NCBI GenBank assembly: GCA_012839325.1
Contig: DUNQ01000134.1
Span: 1 to 50,392 of the forward strand
From: Candidatus Cloacimonadota bacterium
GTDB lineage: Bacteria > Cloacimonadota > Cloacimonadia > Cloacimonadales > Cloacimonadaceae
Direction of reading: 5' to 3'
Length of the DNA: 50,392 nucleotides
Under the pieces are notes generated by a model. It was not told the origin of the DNA and did not search any database. It saw only the letters and a program-made list of their open reading frames with translations. Made by a program: the position numbers and the translations under genes. Shown piece after piece: positions 26,589 to 34,619 of this stretch. Within the stretch, counting starts at the first letter, position 1. Each line of letters starts with the position of its first letter.

Positions 26589-28783
26589 ACTGTATCCTTT
26601 GTATCGGCATCAGTTATCCGGCTGGCGCTCAGATATTTCTCGCCTTTTTCGTATAATTCTATAAGCTTAAGCCCTTCCCGCGGGTGCAATTCCACAAAAG
26701 CCCGGTATTCTCTGAGCTTCATGCCTATCCCTTTAAGCGATATCATGGAACTAAGGCTCAGTTTCTCTGTCGTGGCGTTCAGGCTTGCCCGGTAGCCCGC
26801 CCGCAGAGGACGGAATAGTGGGAATAAGAATAGTGCCAGATTTTTGCCCACTTTTCCTAAAAGCAGCGAGAGTGCAGGCTCATCTTCCCAAAATAATATT
26901 TGGTCTTCTGCCCAGGCAAATCTGGACGCCGCCAAAGCAAATGCCGAGAGTGCACTGCGTTTATTTCCCTTAAAACCGAGGGCATTGAAAATGCCACTAA
27001 ATATGGAATACTCCAAGCTGCAGCCACGATCGCTCACCAGCCGGTGCACTCCCAAAAGGTCTATGTCCACTTTCCAATTTTCGATCCAGCTTTCGCCCTC
27101 ACATTCCACTTTGAAACTCTGCTCCTGATTGAGTCCCAACTTCAAAATAGCCGTCAGATTTTCTTTGGGATCAAAGCTGGAGATCTGATCGTCTTCGTCC
27201 GCCACGCCGCTACTCATGAGCTTATAGCTGCCGTCAGATTGTTTTACACGGTAATTTACCAAATGGCTAAAGAGCGTGGGCGAGCCTGCTTCTGCTCCAC
27301 TTTGGGCATTGAAATGCAAGTGCGGCACCGGCGAGCGCCCGGAAGAGCCCACCAAAGCTATCTTTTCCCCTTGCTTTATCCAATCCCCTTCCTTGTGTTT
27401 GATGCTGCCTTCTTTTAAGTGTGCATAGAACGTAAAAAAGCCATAGCCGTGGTTTATCGCGATATAATTTCCCCAGTTATCGTGCGTATTGATGCTGCCA
27501 ATTGGGTTATCCGGAATCCAATTTACCAACTTTGCCAGATACCCGCCTGCCGCTGCCAATACCGGCTTGCCATAGCAATAGTAATCCTTTAGCTCGTTTT
27601 CATCTTCACTGTATTTCTTGCCCTCAAAATCTTGCATCTCAAAATCCCAGGCAAAAGCCCATTGGTCTTTGTGCGTATATTTGCCGGAATGTGCCTGCGT
27701 AATAATCCACTCGCCTTTTACCGGCAGCATTAGCTGCGGCACGCCCACCTGTGAAAAGCGTTTATAGCGGCTCAGATAGGCGTCCAAAGCCTGCTCCGGG
27801 TGCAAGATGCCGTAGTCGTTCAGGATAGGTGAGCTTTGCTTTGGTCTTAGCCTGAGGGCATATACGCTGACTATTACCACGATATTCATGGGCAGGGCAA
27901 ACATCGGCACCCATAGCACCTGCTGGCGTCCTGCTATATCCACCGCAAAGGTATAGCGTGCAGATAGCGCATACGCCACCAAAAAACCGGCAAAACTGCC
28001 CAAGATGGCAATGAAATAACTGCTTTTGCTCGAAATGAAAAATACCGAGCCCAAACACAGCGAGATGAGGATGACATTAAAACCCGGAAAAAACATCCCG
28101 TAGCTATCTCCCATATCGCTAAAGCGCATGAGGATAGCACACACGCTCCAGCCCAAAAGCGAGAGCATAAAGCCAATGCGCGAAACAAATAATAGGAGCA
28201 GCGCCACTAAAATGCCCACCCACAGCTCGGTGGTAAACACGATATTTGCCATGGATAGAAAGTATTCCTGCCAATACCAGTGCAAACGTAAAGGCATCTG
28301 CCACAGCACCGGTTTTTGAAAGCCGCTGCCCGCAAAAAGCCCAGAGCGCACCAGATAATACCACAGCAAAGTAGCGCCAATGGAAAATGCCAAACTCATG
28401 GAGGGCATGCCAAACCAGCTTTGGGTAAGCGAATTAAGCCCCGCATACAAGAACATGGTAAAAAGCGCCGCCAAAGCCGTAAGCGCCAAAAAGGGTAAGG
28501 GGTTATCCAGCATCTGTTGCAAAGGATAATAATAGCCCAAAGTAAGCCCCACCAAAAGGCTATTAAATGCCATTACGCCGCTGGCGGATTCCCAGCCTTC
28601 AAAACCCAAAAGCCGGCTGCCCAAAAGCGCCACACACAGCGCAAATAAGCCGGCGGCACCCACCAACGGCACCGCCATGGTAAGCAGCATAAGCGCCAGC
28701 CCCACGCCCAGGCTCTCCGAAAACATCACCGTGGCATAGGCATGTGGTATGGCTTTGATGAATTGCAACGCCTTTTTTTTCAC
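26585..28783 (-). CDS. Urea transporter-like membrane domain fused to M23 peptidase
   Basis: 732 residues. Residues ~1-310 are highly hydrophobic with about ten transmembrane helices and a urea-transporter-type signature (GVMAFNSLLVGLTLGYYYPL). Residues ~355-500 form an M23 (LytM-like) zinc peptidase: H365 and D373 or D380 in the AHSGKYTHKDQWAFAWD region, H455 in FYAHLKEG, and HLH at 488-490. The HxxxD zinc pattern is not a perfect match here, so activity is uncertain. A soluble 200-residue C-terminal part follows. GTG start with weak ribosome-binding site. UT family proteins conduct urea or short amides; M23 domains cut peptidoglycan cross-bridges, so the fusion joins small-solute passage with wall remodelling. 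Confidence 0.8.
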   Translation of the reverse strand: MKKKALQFIKAIPHAYATVMFSESLGVGLALMLLTMAVPLVGAAGLFALCVALLGSRLLGFEGWESASGVMAFNSLLVGLTLGYYYPLQQMLDNPLPFLALTALAALFTMFLYAGLNSLTQSWFGMPSMSLAFSIGATLLWYYLVRSGLFAGSGFQKPVLWQMPLRLHWYWQEYFLSMANIVFTTELWVGILVALLLLFVSRIGFMLSLLGWSVCAILMRFSDMGDSYGMFFPGFNVILISLCLGSVFFISSKSSYFIAILGSFAGFLVAYALSARYTFAVDIAGRQQVLWVPMFALPMNIVVIVSVYALRLRPKQSSPILNDYGILHPEQALDAYLSRYKRFSQVGVPQLMLPVKGEWIITQAHSGKYTHKDQWAFAWDFEMQDFEGKKYSEDENELKDYYCYGKPVLAAAGGYLAKLVNWIPDNPIGSINTHDNWGNYIAINHGYGFFTFYAHLKEGSIKHKEGDWIKQGEKIALVGSSGRSPVPHLHFNAQSGAEAGSPTLFSHLVNYRVKQSDGSYKLMSSGVADEDDQISSFDPKENLTAILKLGLNQEQSFKVECEGESWIENWKVDIDLLGVHRLVSDRGCSLEYSIFSGIFNALGFKGNKRSALSAFALAASRFAWAEDQILFWEDEPALSLLLGKVGKNLALFLFPLFRPLRAGYRASLNATTEKLSLSSMISLKGIGMKLREYRAFVELHPREGLKLIELYEKGEKYLSASRITDADTKDTV

Positions 28784-28794
28784 AAATAGTCCCG

Positions 28795-30144
28795 CTAAAA
28801 GTCCTTGAGTCTATTCGGAATCTGCTCGCGCACTATTACATCCTCCAGGTTTTCGCGTTGCCTGATCAATTCCGGATTCCCGCTTTCGGAGATGAGCACT
28901 ATCGCCGGACGGTATTCGATAAATTGCATCCACTGCGTATTGTTATAAGCGCCGGTGGGGGACAACACCACGGCTTCGCCGGTGTGCAAATCCGGGAAAG
29001 GCACGGCAGCGCGGATTACATCGATATTCATACATAGCGGTCCATAAAACACGGTATTTTGATACGCACCGGGGAAAGCTCGGGTAGGGCTTACCTTCAG
29101 CTTGTACCACCATGCGGTAATGGTGGTATTTACTCCCGCATCCAGGATCACCGCCCGTTCGCCTGTGGGCAGATTTTTTTTGCCCAATACCGTGCTGAGT
29201 GTACTGCCGGCTTCGTCTATCAAAGCTCTGCCCGTTTCCAGAATCAGCATAGGTTTATGCTGCGCCGCAAAGGGAGATTCATTGAAAGCTTCGCCAATGG
29301 CAGCGGCATATTGCTCCAGGGAAGGCGACGCAAATTCCCCCGGCGTGTACGAGCCCAAGAGCGTATTTTGCGAGGCAAAGCCACCGCCCAAATCTATATA
29401 TTCCACGGCGATACCCAGCTCCTCATACACCTTTTGCGCCAAATCCAAAAGCGCTTTGGCGGCGTAATAGTAAGCGCGGGCATCCAAAATGAAGGTGCCG
29501 ATATGCGTATGTAGTCCTATCAGATTCATCGTTGCCCCAGATAAAAGCCTTTGAATAGCCCGAAACGCCTCGCCATTTTCATAGTTAAAACCAAAGCGGC
29601 TCCACGCCGGATGAATCCCCGTTTCCATATTCACGCGAATCGCCACCTGGGGCGTTTCCTCTTCCTTTTTGGCGATTTTTTCGATGAGATACAATTCGTC
29701 CAAATGGTCTATATGCAGCTTTGCGCCTTCAGTTATCGCCTTTTGCAGCTCATGCTCGCGTTTGCCGGGACCATTGAAGATAATCTGGCTGGCTGGCATG
29801 CCCAAGGCACGCGCCATATCATATTCCATGCCGGAAACCACCTCTGCCCAAGCACCTTCCTGATGGTAAATGCTGCAAATAGCGCCCAAATAGTTCGTCT
29901 TGTAGCTCCAGGCTTGCTGCAAATGCGGATAGTGCATATTCATGGTATCCTGAAGCCTGCGGTAGCGCTTGCGCAAGGTGTTCTCGGAGAATACAATTAG
30001 CGGCGAGCCATATTTTCCCAGCAATTCCTTTACCGGCACGCCATCGATATTATCTATATGCCGTACAACGCTTTTGGCACCATATTTATTTAAGTTTCCA
30101 GCGTAATTTCGTTCGATATTAGGTGCAATATATTCCTTTTTCAT
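28795..30144 (-). CDS. PLP fold-III decarboxylase (DapDC/ornithine-decarboxylase-like), substrate unknown
   Basis: 449-residue alanine-racemase-fold enzyme. PLP lysine K82 in WSYKTNYLG, the HTHIGT loop (212-217), the phosphate-binding GGGF (253-256) and ETGRALIDEAG (303-313) are all in the order of diaminopimelate and ornithine decarboxylases. The active-site cysteine motif is CMNID (371-375) rather than the CESSD-type of LysA, so the substrate is probably not meso-diaminopimelate; a diamine-forming or unusual amino-acid decarboxylase is more likely. It is four bases from the ATP-grasp gene and 11 from the UT-M23 gene. AGAGGT precedes the ATG. Confidence 0.85.
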   Translation of the reverse strand: MKKEYIAPNIERNYAGNLNKYGAKSVVRHIDNIDGVPVKELLGKYGSPLIVFSENTLRKRYRRLQDTMNMHYPHLQQAWSYKTNYLGAICSIYHQEGAWAEVVSGMEYDMARALGMPASQIIFNGPGKREHELQKAITEGAKLHIDHLDELYLIEKIAKKEEETPQVAIRVNMETGIHPAWSRFGFNYENGEAFRAIQRLLSGATMNLIGLHTHIGTFILDARAYYYAAKALLDLAQKVYEELGIAVEYIDLGGGFASQNTLLGSYTPGEFASPSLEQYAAAIGEAFNESPFAAQHKPMLILETGRALIDEAGSTLSTVLGKKNLPTGERAVILDAGVNTTITAWWYKLKVSPTRAFPGAYQNTVFYGPLCMNIDVIRAAVPFPDLHTGEAVVLSPTGAYNNTQWMQFIEYRPAIVLISESGNPELIRQRENLEDVIVREQIPNRLKDF

Positions 30145-30147
30145 CTT

Positions 30148-31218
30148 TTACCTCTTAATAATCTGGCTTTGAACTGTGAGATTTCCCATTTGCGAGATAT
30201 CGGCAATGATATCTTCGGCGTGGCGGATAAACATCGTACCCGTTTTTGCTTCCGGCAAGCTTTTCAGAGGCTCACCTAAGGCGCCCAAAACGGTTAATGC
30301 AGGCTGATTTTGCCCTGCACCTTCTGCCAGGCGAACCCATGCCGGAAAGCGGGGATTGATCTCGATTAGATGGCAATTGCCATTGCTATCCATCATTACT
30401 TCCAATTCGCAGGCTCCCCGCCATTTCAGTGCGTCTATCGTGCGGCGGGCAAAATCCTCCAAAGCGACATTCTTTACCACCACTCCGCCAAAGCCCTTAC
30501 CTTTATCTGTAATCACCAGCTTCTTTTGCGCCACCATGCCCAGCATGCCGCCCTCGCCATCGCCCACTATCACAATATTATACTCCTCGCCGGACACCAT
30601 CTTTTGAAAGATGATGGGCAAACCCCAGCGCTCGACAATGGAATGAAAGTATTGTTGCGCTTCAATGGCGTTATAAGCTTTAAAGGCTTCATAATAGCGC
30701 CCTTTTACCATTAGCGGATACTCATAGTCTCCACCGCCAGAAGGGATATTATCGATATCCGATACCAACAACGTATCCGGCACCGAGATGCCCATAGGCG
30801 GGAAATAGCTGGCAAGCTTCGTTTTATCCCGCAAAAGGAAGCACTCCTCGCTGGGTAAAAAGGTTTTAATACCCCGCTTTTGCAATTCCTTTTCCAAGCG
30901 AATATATTGCATTATTTCCGCATCCAATGTGGGGATTATTACATCGATTCTCATTATTTGCAGTATCTGATCAATTCTATTTAAAAAGGCATCGGCACCG
31001 GCAGAAGGATAGGGCAGCAAAAACGCCGCATCTACCAAATCTTCCACATAAATGCCAGATTCCATAGAGTCATATACCAAAGCGATACTTTTGCCGGCAA
31101 AACCCGCTGTTTTCAGACTACGAATTACCGGAACCCCAGGCTGCGGATTGTCACCGGTTTTCAGACCCGAAACCGCGATATTGATATCGTAAGCGGCAAG
31201 TGAAGGATAGCTACTCAT
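30148..31218 (-). CDS. ATP-grasp family ligase
   Basis: 356-residue cytoplasmic protein of the carbamoyl-phosphate-synthase-like ATP-grasp family (residues ~110-310). The ATP lysine is in YPLMVKGRYYEA, an adenine-contacting VSGEEYNIVIVGDG stretch follows, and the magnesium Glu/Asn pair is in HLIEINPRFPAW. ATP-grasp enzymes form amide bonds between a carboxylate (activated as an acyl phosphate) and an amine. Next to a PqqD-like gene, ligation of amino acids or of a carrier-bound peptide is plausible. ATGA overlap with the PqqD-like gene. Confidence 0.85.
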   Translation of the reverse strand: MSSYPSLAAYDINIAVSGLKTGDNPQPGVPVIRSLKTAGFAGKSIALVYDSMESGIYVEDLVDAAFLLPYPSAGADAFLNRIDQILQIMRIDVIIPTLDAEIMQYIRLEKELQKRGIKTFLPSEECFLLRDKTKLASYFPPMGISVPDTLLVSDIDNIPSGGGDYEYPLMVKGRYYEAFKAYNAIEAQQYFHSIVERWGLPIIFQKMVSGEEYNIVIVGDGEGGMLGMVAQKKLVITDKGKGFGGVVVKNVALEDFARRTIDALKWRGACELEVMMDSNGNCHLIEINPRFPAWVRLAEGAGQNQPALTVLGALGEPLKSLPEAKTGTMFIRHAEDIIADISQMGNLTVQSQIIKR

Positions 31219-31463
31219 AATTCCAGCAAATCCAGGCTTTCCAGCATCAAAAAGTAGTGATCTATGTCGCTGGAAATATTATCAGGAGTCGCCTCATATT
31301 CCGTAGCTATCGCCGCTATTATCGCTTCTTTGCTCTGCCCCTCATTAAGCAGCCTCAGAATGTAAATGCCCAATTCATTGGCACTATAGCTGTATCCGCT
31401 GCTGGGGTCAAAAATGAAGCCGTTGTCGTTCATCGCCAGATTCTTAATCCGCTCTGTATTCAT
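31215..31463 (-). CDS. PqqD-like (RiPP recognition element) protein
   Basis: An 82-residue protein with the PqqD-family order: short strands NDNGFIFDPSSGYSYSANE, then helices (LGIYILRLLNEGQSKEAIIA and ATPDNISSDIDHYFLMLESL). PqqD-like domains bind leader peptides of ribosomally made peptides, but many stand-alone copies work beside HPr-kinase-like or ATP-grasp enzymes. No obvious short precursor peptide lies next to it. AGGGAGG precedes the ATG. It heads the operon. Confidence 0.75.
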   Translation of the reverse strand: MNTERIKNLAMNDNGFIFDPSSGYSYSANELGIYILRLLNEGQSKEAIIAAIATEYEATPDNISSDIDHYFLMLESLDLLEL

Positions 31464-31489
31464 ATTTCCTCCCTGAAGTCATATTAGTT

Positions 31490-31857
31490 GAGTCCCAAAT
31501 GTTGGTGTAAATTCCAACTCATTGTTTCACAGGTTAGTTGAGGGCATTCTTATTATCCTCGTTTATACACGCGGTATATGGTCAGATGACCGCTGAGACT
31601 CTTTGTCATACTCGTTTTTTGTCAAGAACACTTTTTAAAGCGACCTCATTTGGGAATATCCTAATGCTTTTCTCCCGGCGTCTTAGTTCCTCATTGAGAC
31701 TCTCCAATGTATTGGTACTTTTAATCTTGCTCCAATGTAAGCTTGGAAATTCCAGATATACTGATATTTCATGGAAAGTGCTATCCAAGCAATCCAAAAG
31801 TTTGTCCTTTCCTTTGCTTATGGCTGTATTGATAAGCTCTTTCCATACCAATTCAAA
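31490..31857 (-). pseudogene. Remnant of an IS256/Mutator-type transposase
   Basis: An 81-residue open stretch (31606-31851) contains WSKIKSTNTLESLNEELRRR and IRIFPNEVALKSVL, the C-terminal pattern of IS256 transposases (TTN-LER-N-E-RRR, then IFPNE). The DDE catalytic domain upstream is absent and the frame ends early. A GTTGG-TGTAAATT-CCAAC motif at 31501-31518 may be the left end of the element. The right junction (31858) coincides with the AAGAAGCTACGAGCT repeat module also found at 34620. Confidence 0.75.
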
Positions 31858-32528
31858 AGAAGCTACGAGCTTTGCTCACTGCGTGAGCCGATTTAACGAT
31901 TTAGCGATTTAACGATTGCTTCGCTGTGCGTGATTTGCTAAGTCGTGTTTGATCTTTTTAATAGAACACGGATTAAACGGATGGAACGGATTCACACGGA
32001 TTAGCTCACTTCGTTCGCTGGTTTAAAAAAGCTTTGGGTTGGGAACGTCCTCGTTGCAAAAAAGGCTTCGGGTTGGGAACGTCCCCGTTGCCAAGAGCCT
32101 TTTTCATGCGCAGCATTCCTTCTTTGGTCGGGCAAAGCCCTCGTTGCCCATGAATCCCTAAACCCCGTGCGCAGCACATCCAAAAAATGCGAGCAAAGCG
32201 AGCCATAGTAACACTGACTTTAGTCGGTTTTGTGTGGACTTCAGTCCACTTCCAATAACTGCGCAAAGCGCATACCATGTAGCTGTAGCGCTGGCTTCCA
32301 GCCGGCCGTTTCGCTGACTTTAGTCGGCTCCAAAAGAGAAAGCTCCGCTTTCTTAGGCAACGAGGGCGTTGCCTAACCAAACCCGTGCGCAAAGCGCATC
32401 CCTTTAATGGTAGGTTAACGCCCCCGTTAACCGAGAAAGCGCAGCTTTCTATCTCGTTAAATCTTTAAATCAGTGAGCGAAGCGAACCTAATCCGTGCAA
32501 ATCCGTTAAATCCGTGCAAATCCGCGTT
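31858..32528. repeat. Intergenic hairpin-repeat block 3
   Basis: A 670-base stretch of the same modules. It begins AAGAAGCTACGAGCTTTGCT; holds GCTCACTGCGTGAGC; has an AGAACACGGATTAAACGG copy near 31962 and the inverted copy ending near 32531; a TTAGGCAACG stem with loop AGGG and CGTTGCCTAA at 32353-32376; GGTTAACG-CCCC-CGTTAACC at 32413-32432; and GACTTTAGTC mini-palindromes near 32216 and 32317. No gene is supported; small frames lack ribosome-binding sites. Confidence 0.75.
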
Positions 32529-33143
32529 CTATTTCAAAATTCGCCAATATCTTCCATCAAAAAAAGAAGCCAAATCTATAAGCTTTATTCCCGCGACTTC
32601 ACCATAGTGAAATATATCCTCGGCGCCGCTTTGCAGATATATACTCCTAATAAGTTCGCTGCAATATAGCTGATTATCGTCCTCAAGATCAAAGCTATGG
32701 TCAAATGGAGTATTTTCTGCCAAATAGTGCCGCACACGCTGCCCCAAAATCGCGCGATCTATCTCAAAAAGAGGGCTGATGAAATGATATTCCGCTTCAT
32801 GGGCTTCCCTCAAAAACTTATCCAGCGGATCGATGCGGATCCCGTCCGTCTTTTCCAGCCTGCCGGAGATGCTGTGAACCACATAGGGACTGCCTTTTTC
32901 AAAGATTATTATCCCCACGTGGGACATCCCCCTGCCTTCGGGAAAATATTGCGCGATTAGCCCCGAAAGCAGGCTATTGCCGCGCCTCAGAACTAAATCT
33001 CCTTCTTCTAAAACTTGCGGAATATGGATCTTTTGCGCGCTTTTTTTGTCCTCATTCTTGCAAGAACTGAAGCACAAAATAATGGATAAAAGAAGGAGAA
33101 CTGCGACTATCGCAATAAGGAATATTTTCCTATTTCGCCACAT
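32529..33143 (-). CDS. Lipoprotein with YiiX/NlpC-P60-like permuted papain fold
   Basis: A 204-residue exported lipoprotein. Hydrophobic N-terminus with FSSC lipobox at about residue 28, then a domain with VLEEGDLVLRRGNSLLSGLI, GRGMSHVGIIIFE (candidate catalytic His) and YCSELIRSIYL (candidate catalytic Cys) in the circularly permuted order of the YiiX/C92 family. These are usually amidases or peptidases acting on cell wall or small peptides. The ATG overlaps the upstream lipoprotein gene by 14 bases. A divergent homologue without activity remains possible. Confidence 0.8.
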   Translation of the reverse strand: MWRNRKIFLIAIVAVLLLLSIILCFSSCKNEDKKSAQKIHIPQVLEEGDLVLRRGNSLLSGLIAQYFPEGRGMSHVGIIIFEKGSPYVVHSISGRLEKTDGIRIDPLDKFLREAHEAEYHFISPLFEIDRAILGQRVRHYLAENTPFDHSFDLEDDNQLYCSELIRSIYLQSGAEDIFHYGEVAGIKLIDLASFFDGRYWRILK

Positions 33144-33522
33144 TATCCTTTGAGAGATCCACCTTCCACTCGCCGTCTTCTATCACCAAAGGCAGCTCAA
33201 CAATGTCTATGCTATCCGGCTCGGCTTTTTGCCAATATTCATAAGTGACGGTTGCAGAATCGCCCTTTACCACGGTCTTTATGATCTTGAAATCCGTGTT
33301 TGCATTTTCCTCCAAAGCGGCATCGCTGAGACCTTCGGTAAAGGATTCTAACATGTCCAAAATCTCGTGCCCGGACTTCACGGAAAGCTCTCTTGCGCGG
33401 TCATAATCATGCCTATCCATGGCTTCCAAAAATTCGCGCGCAACCTTTGCCTGCTTCTTTTCACATGCCGTAAAAGAAAAAAGGATAACAATTACCAAAA
33501 TCAAATATAAAAGCTTTTTCAT
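33130..33522 (-). CDS. Small lipoprotein, DUF4878-like
   Basis: A 130-residue protein with a lipoprotein signal (MKKLLYLILVIVILFSFTAC) and a compact alpha-plus-beta domain (VAREFLEAMDRHDYDRAREL, DSATVTYEYW, PLVIEDGEWKVDLSKD), resembling NTF2-like DUF4878 lipoproteins. Function unknown. ATG at 33522 is favoured over the GTG at 33528 because GAGGAG lies five bases before it. It overlaps the YiiX-like gene by 14 bases, so the two are coupled. Confidence 0.75.
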   Translation of the reverse strand: MKKLLYLILVIVILFSFTACEKKQAKVAREFLEAMDRHDYDRARELSVKSGHEILDMLESFTEGLSDAALEENANTDFKIIKTVVKGDSATVTYEYWQKAEPDSIDIVELPLVIEDGEWKVDLSKDNVAK

Positions 33523-33554
33523 CTTCACTCCTCTTGAGTATTTTCTTGAACTCC

Positions 33555-33583
33555 ACCATAAATAATAAGCAAAATAAAGTCAA
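33555..33583 (-). promoter_or_regulatory. Candidate sigma-70 promoter for the two-lipoprotein operon
   Basis: Minus-strand TTGACT (33578-33583), 17-base spacer, TATGGT (33555-33560), located 33 bases upstream of the DUF4878-like start in an AT-rich strip. Confidence 0.4.
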
Positions 33584-33589
33584 GAGAAA

Positions 33590-34198
33590 GATGCTGCTCG
33601 CGAGCGAGCCGATTTAACGAGCGCCAGCCTTCCTTATCTGGTCGGGCAACGCCCTCGTTGCCCATGAACCCGCAAAAACCGTGCGCAGCACCTCCAATCA
33701 AACGTGAGCGAAGCGAACCCTAAAAGAATGTCGGCTTACGCCGAATATTTCGCTTTGCTCAACAAAAGCTGTCGCGGCCGGTGTGGCAACGCCTTCGTAT
33801 CGCTGGCTTTAGCCGGCCGTTTCGCTGACTTCAGTCGGCTTTATTAAATCCATGCGCCACCGGCGCATTCCTCTTTTGGGTTGGGAACGTCCTCGTTGCC
33901 AAGAGCCTTTTTCATGCGCAAAGCGCACTCCTTTTGGTGGATCGTAAACGTCCCCGTTTACGCTTTTAAATCTCGACACGAGGACGTATCGAATCCAACA
34001 CGGTAGGTTAACGCTGTCGCGATCGGGGTGGAAACATCCTGTTGCCACGAGCGACAGCCTTCCTTCTCTGGTAGGTTAACGCCCCCGTTAACCGAGAAAG
34101 CCCCGCTTTCTATCCTCGTTAAATCGCTAAATCGTTAAATCGCTAAATCGGCGAACGCAGTGAGCATCAATCCGTCAAATCCGTGTTCTATTAACAAA
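33590..34198. repeat. Intergenic hairpin-repeat block 4
   Basis: Repeats: GGGCAACG-CCCT-CGTTGCCC (33644-33663, perfect 8-bp arms), GGCTTTAGCC and GACTTCAGTC mini-palindromes (about 33801-33837), CGTAAACG-TCCC-CGTTTACG (33943-33962), a CTCGACACG-AGGA-CGTATCG variant near 33973, GGTTAACG-CCCC-CGTTAACC (34074-34093), and a terminal AATCCGTGTTCTATT. No gene is supported. Confidence 0.75.
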
Positions 34199-34555
34199 TC
34201 AAAAACTAATCACCCTCTCACTATCCATCACCCAATCCGCCAATTCACCCATCGTCGATTCATTTGCGCCCTCAAAATAAGGATGATTTCTATGTATCCC
34301 ACAGCGCGCCATGCAGGTTCCGCAAACCTTCACGCTCACCCCGGCAGCTATCAATTCCCTCAACATCTGCGAAAGATCTTGATCATAATTTTCCGGCGGC
34401 TTACACACATCACGCGCCAAATCCACAGAGTCATTCATCAAAAACAATCGCATCTCATTTCCTTTCTCCAAAAGGGTTTTGGTCAAACGTAAGGCATTCC
34501 ACGTCACATCCGTATTGTCATAAGGCTCTCTATTTAAAATAATCAGTATCTTCAT
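34199..34555 (-). CDS. DsrE-family small cytoplasmic protein
   Basis: 118 residues with the DsrE/YchN fold pattern: MKILIILNREPYDNTDVTWN (beta strand plus helix), LTKTLLEKGNEMRLFLMNDS, and the sulfur-related VCGTCMARCGI (CxxC plus Cys). DsrE-like proteins relay sulfur or sense small thiols. Start at 34555 follows AGAGAGGAAGAA; the 16 extra codons upstream look like non-coding. It stands alone between two repeat blocks. Role unproven. Confidence 0.75.
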   Translation of the reverse strand: MKILIILNREPYDNTDVTWNALRLTKTLLEKGNEMRLFLMNDSVDLARDVCKPPENYDQDLSQMLRELIAAGVSVKVCGTCMARCGIHRNHPYFEGANESTMGELADWVMDSERVISF

Positions 34556-34619
34556 TTCTTCCTCTCTTTTTCTTATGCTATAATAAATAATAAGCTTTTT
34601 CACTACAAAATCAAGTGTA

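Noticed and set aside
32006-32392. 128-codon frame on - in repeat block 3
   Set aside because: Built from repeat modules, without start signal or family resemblance.
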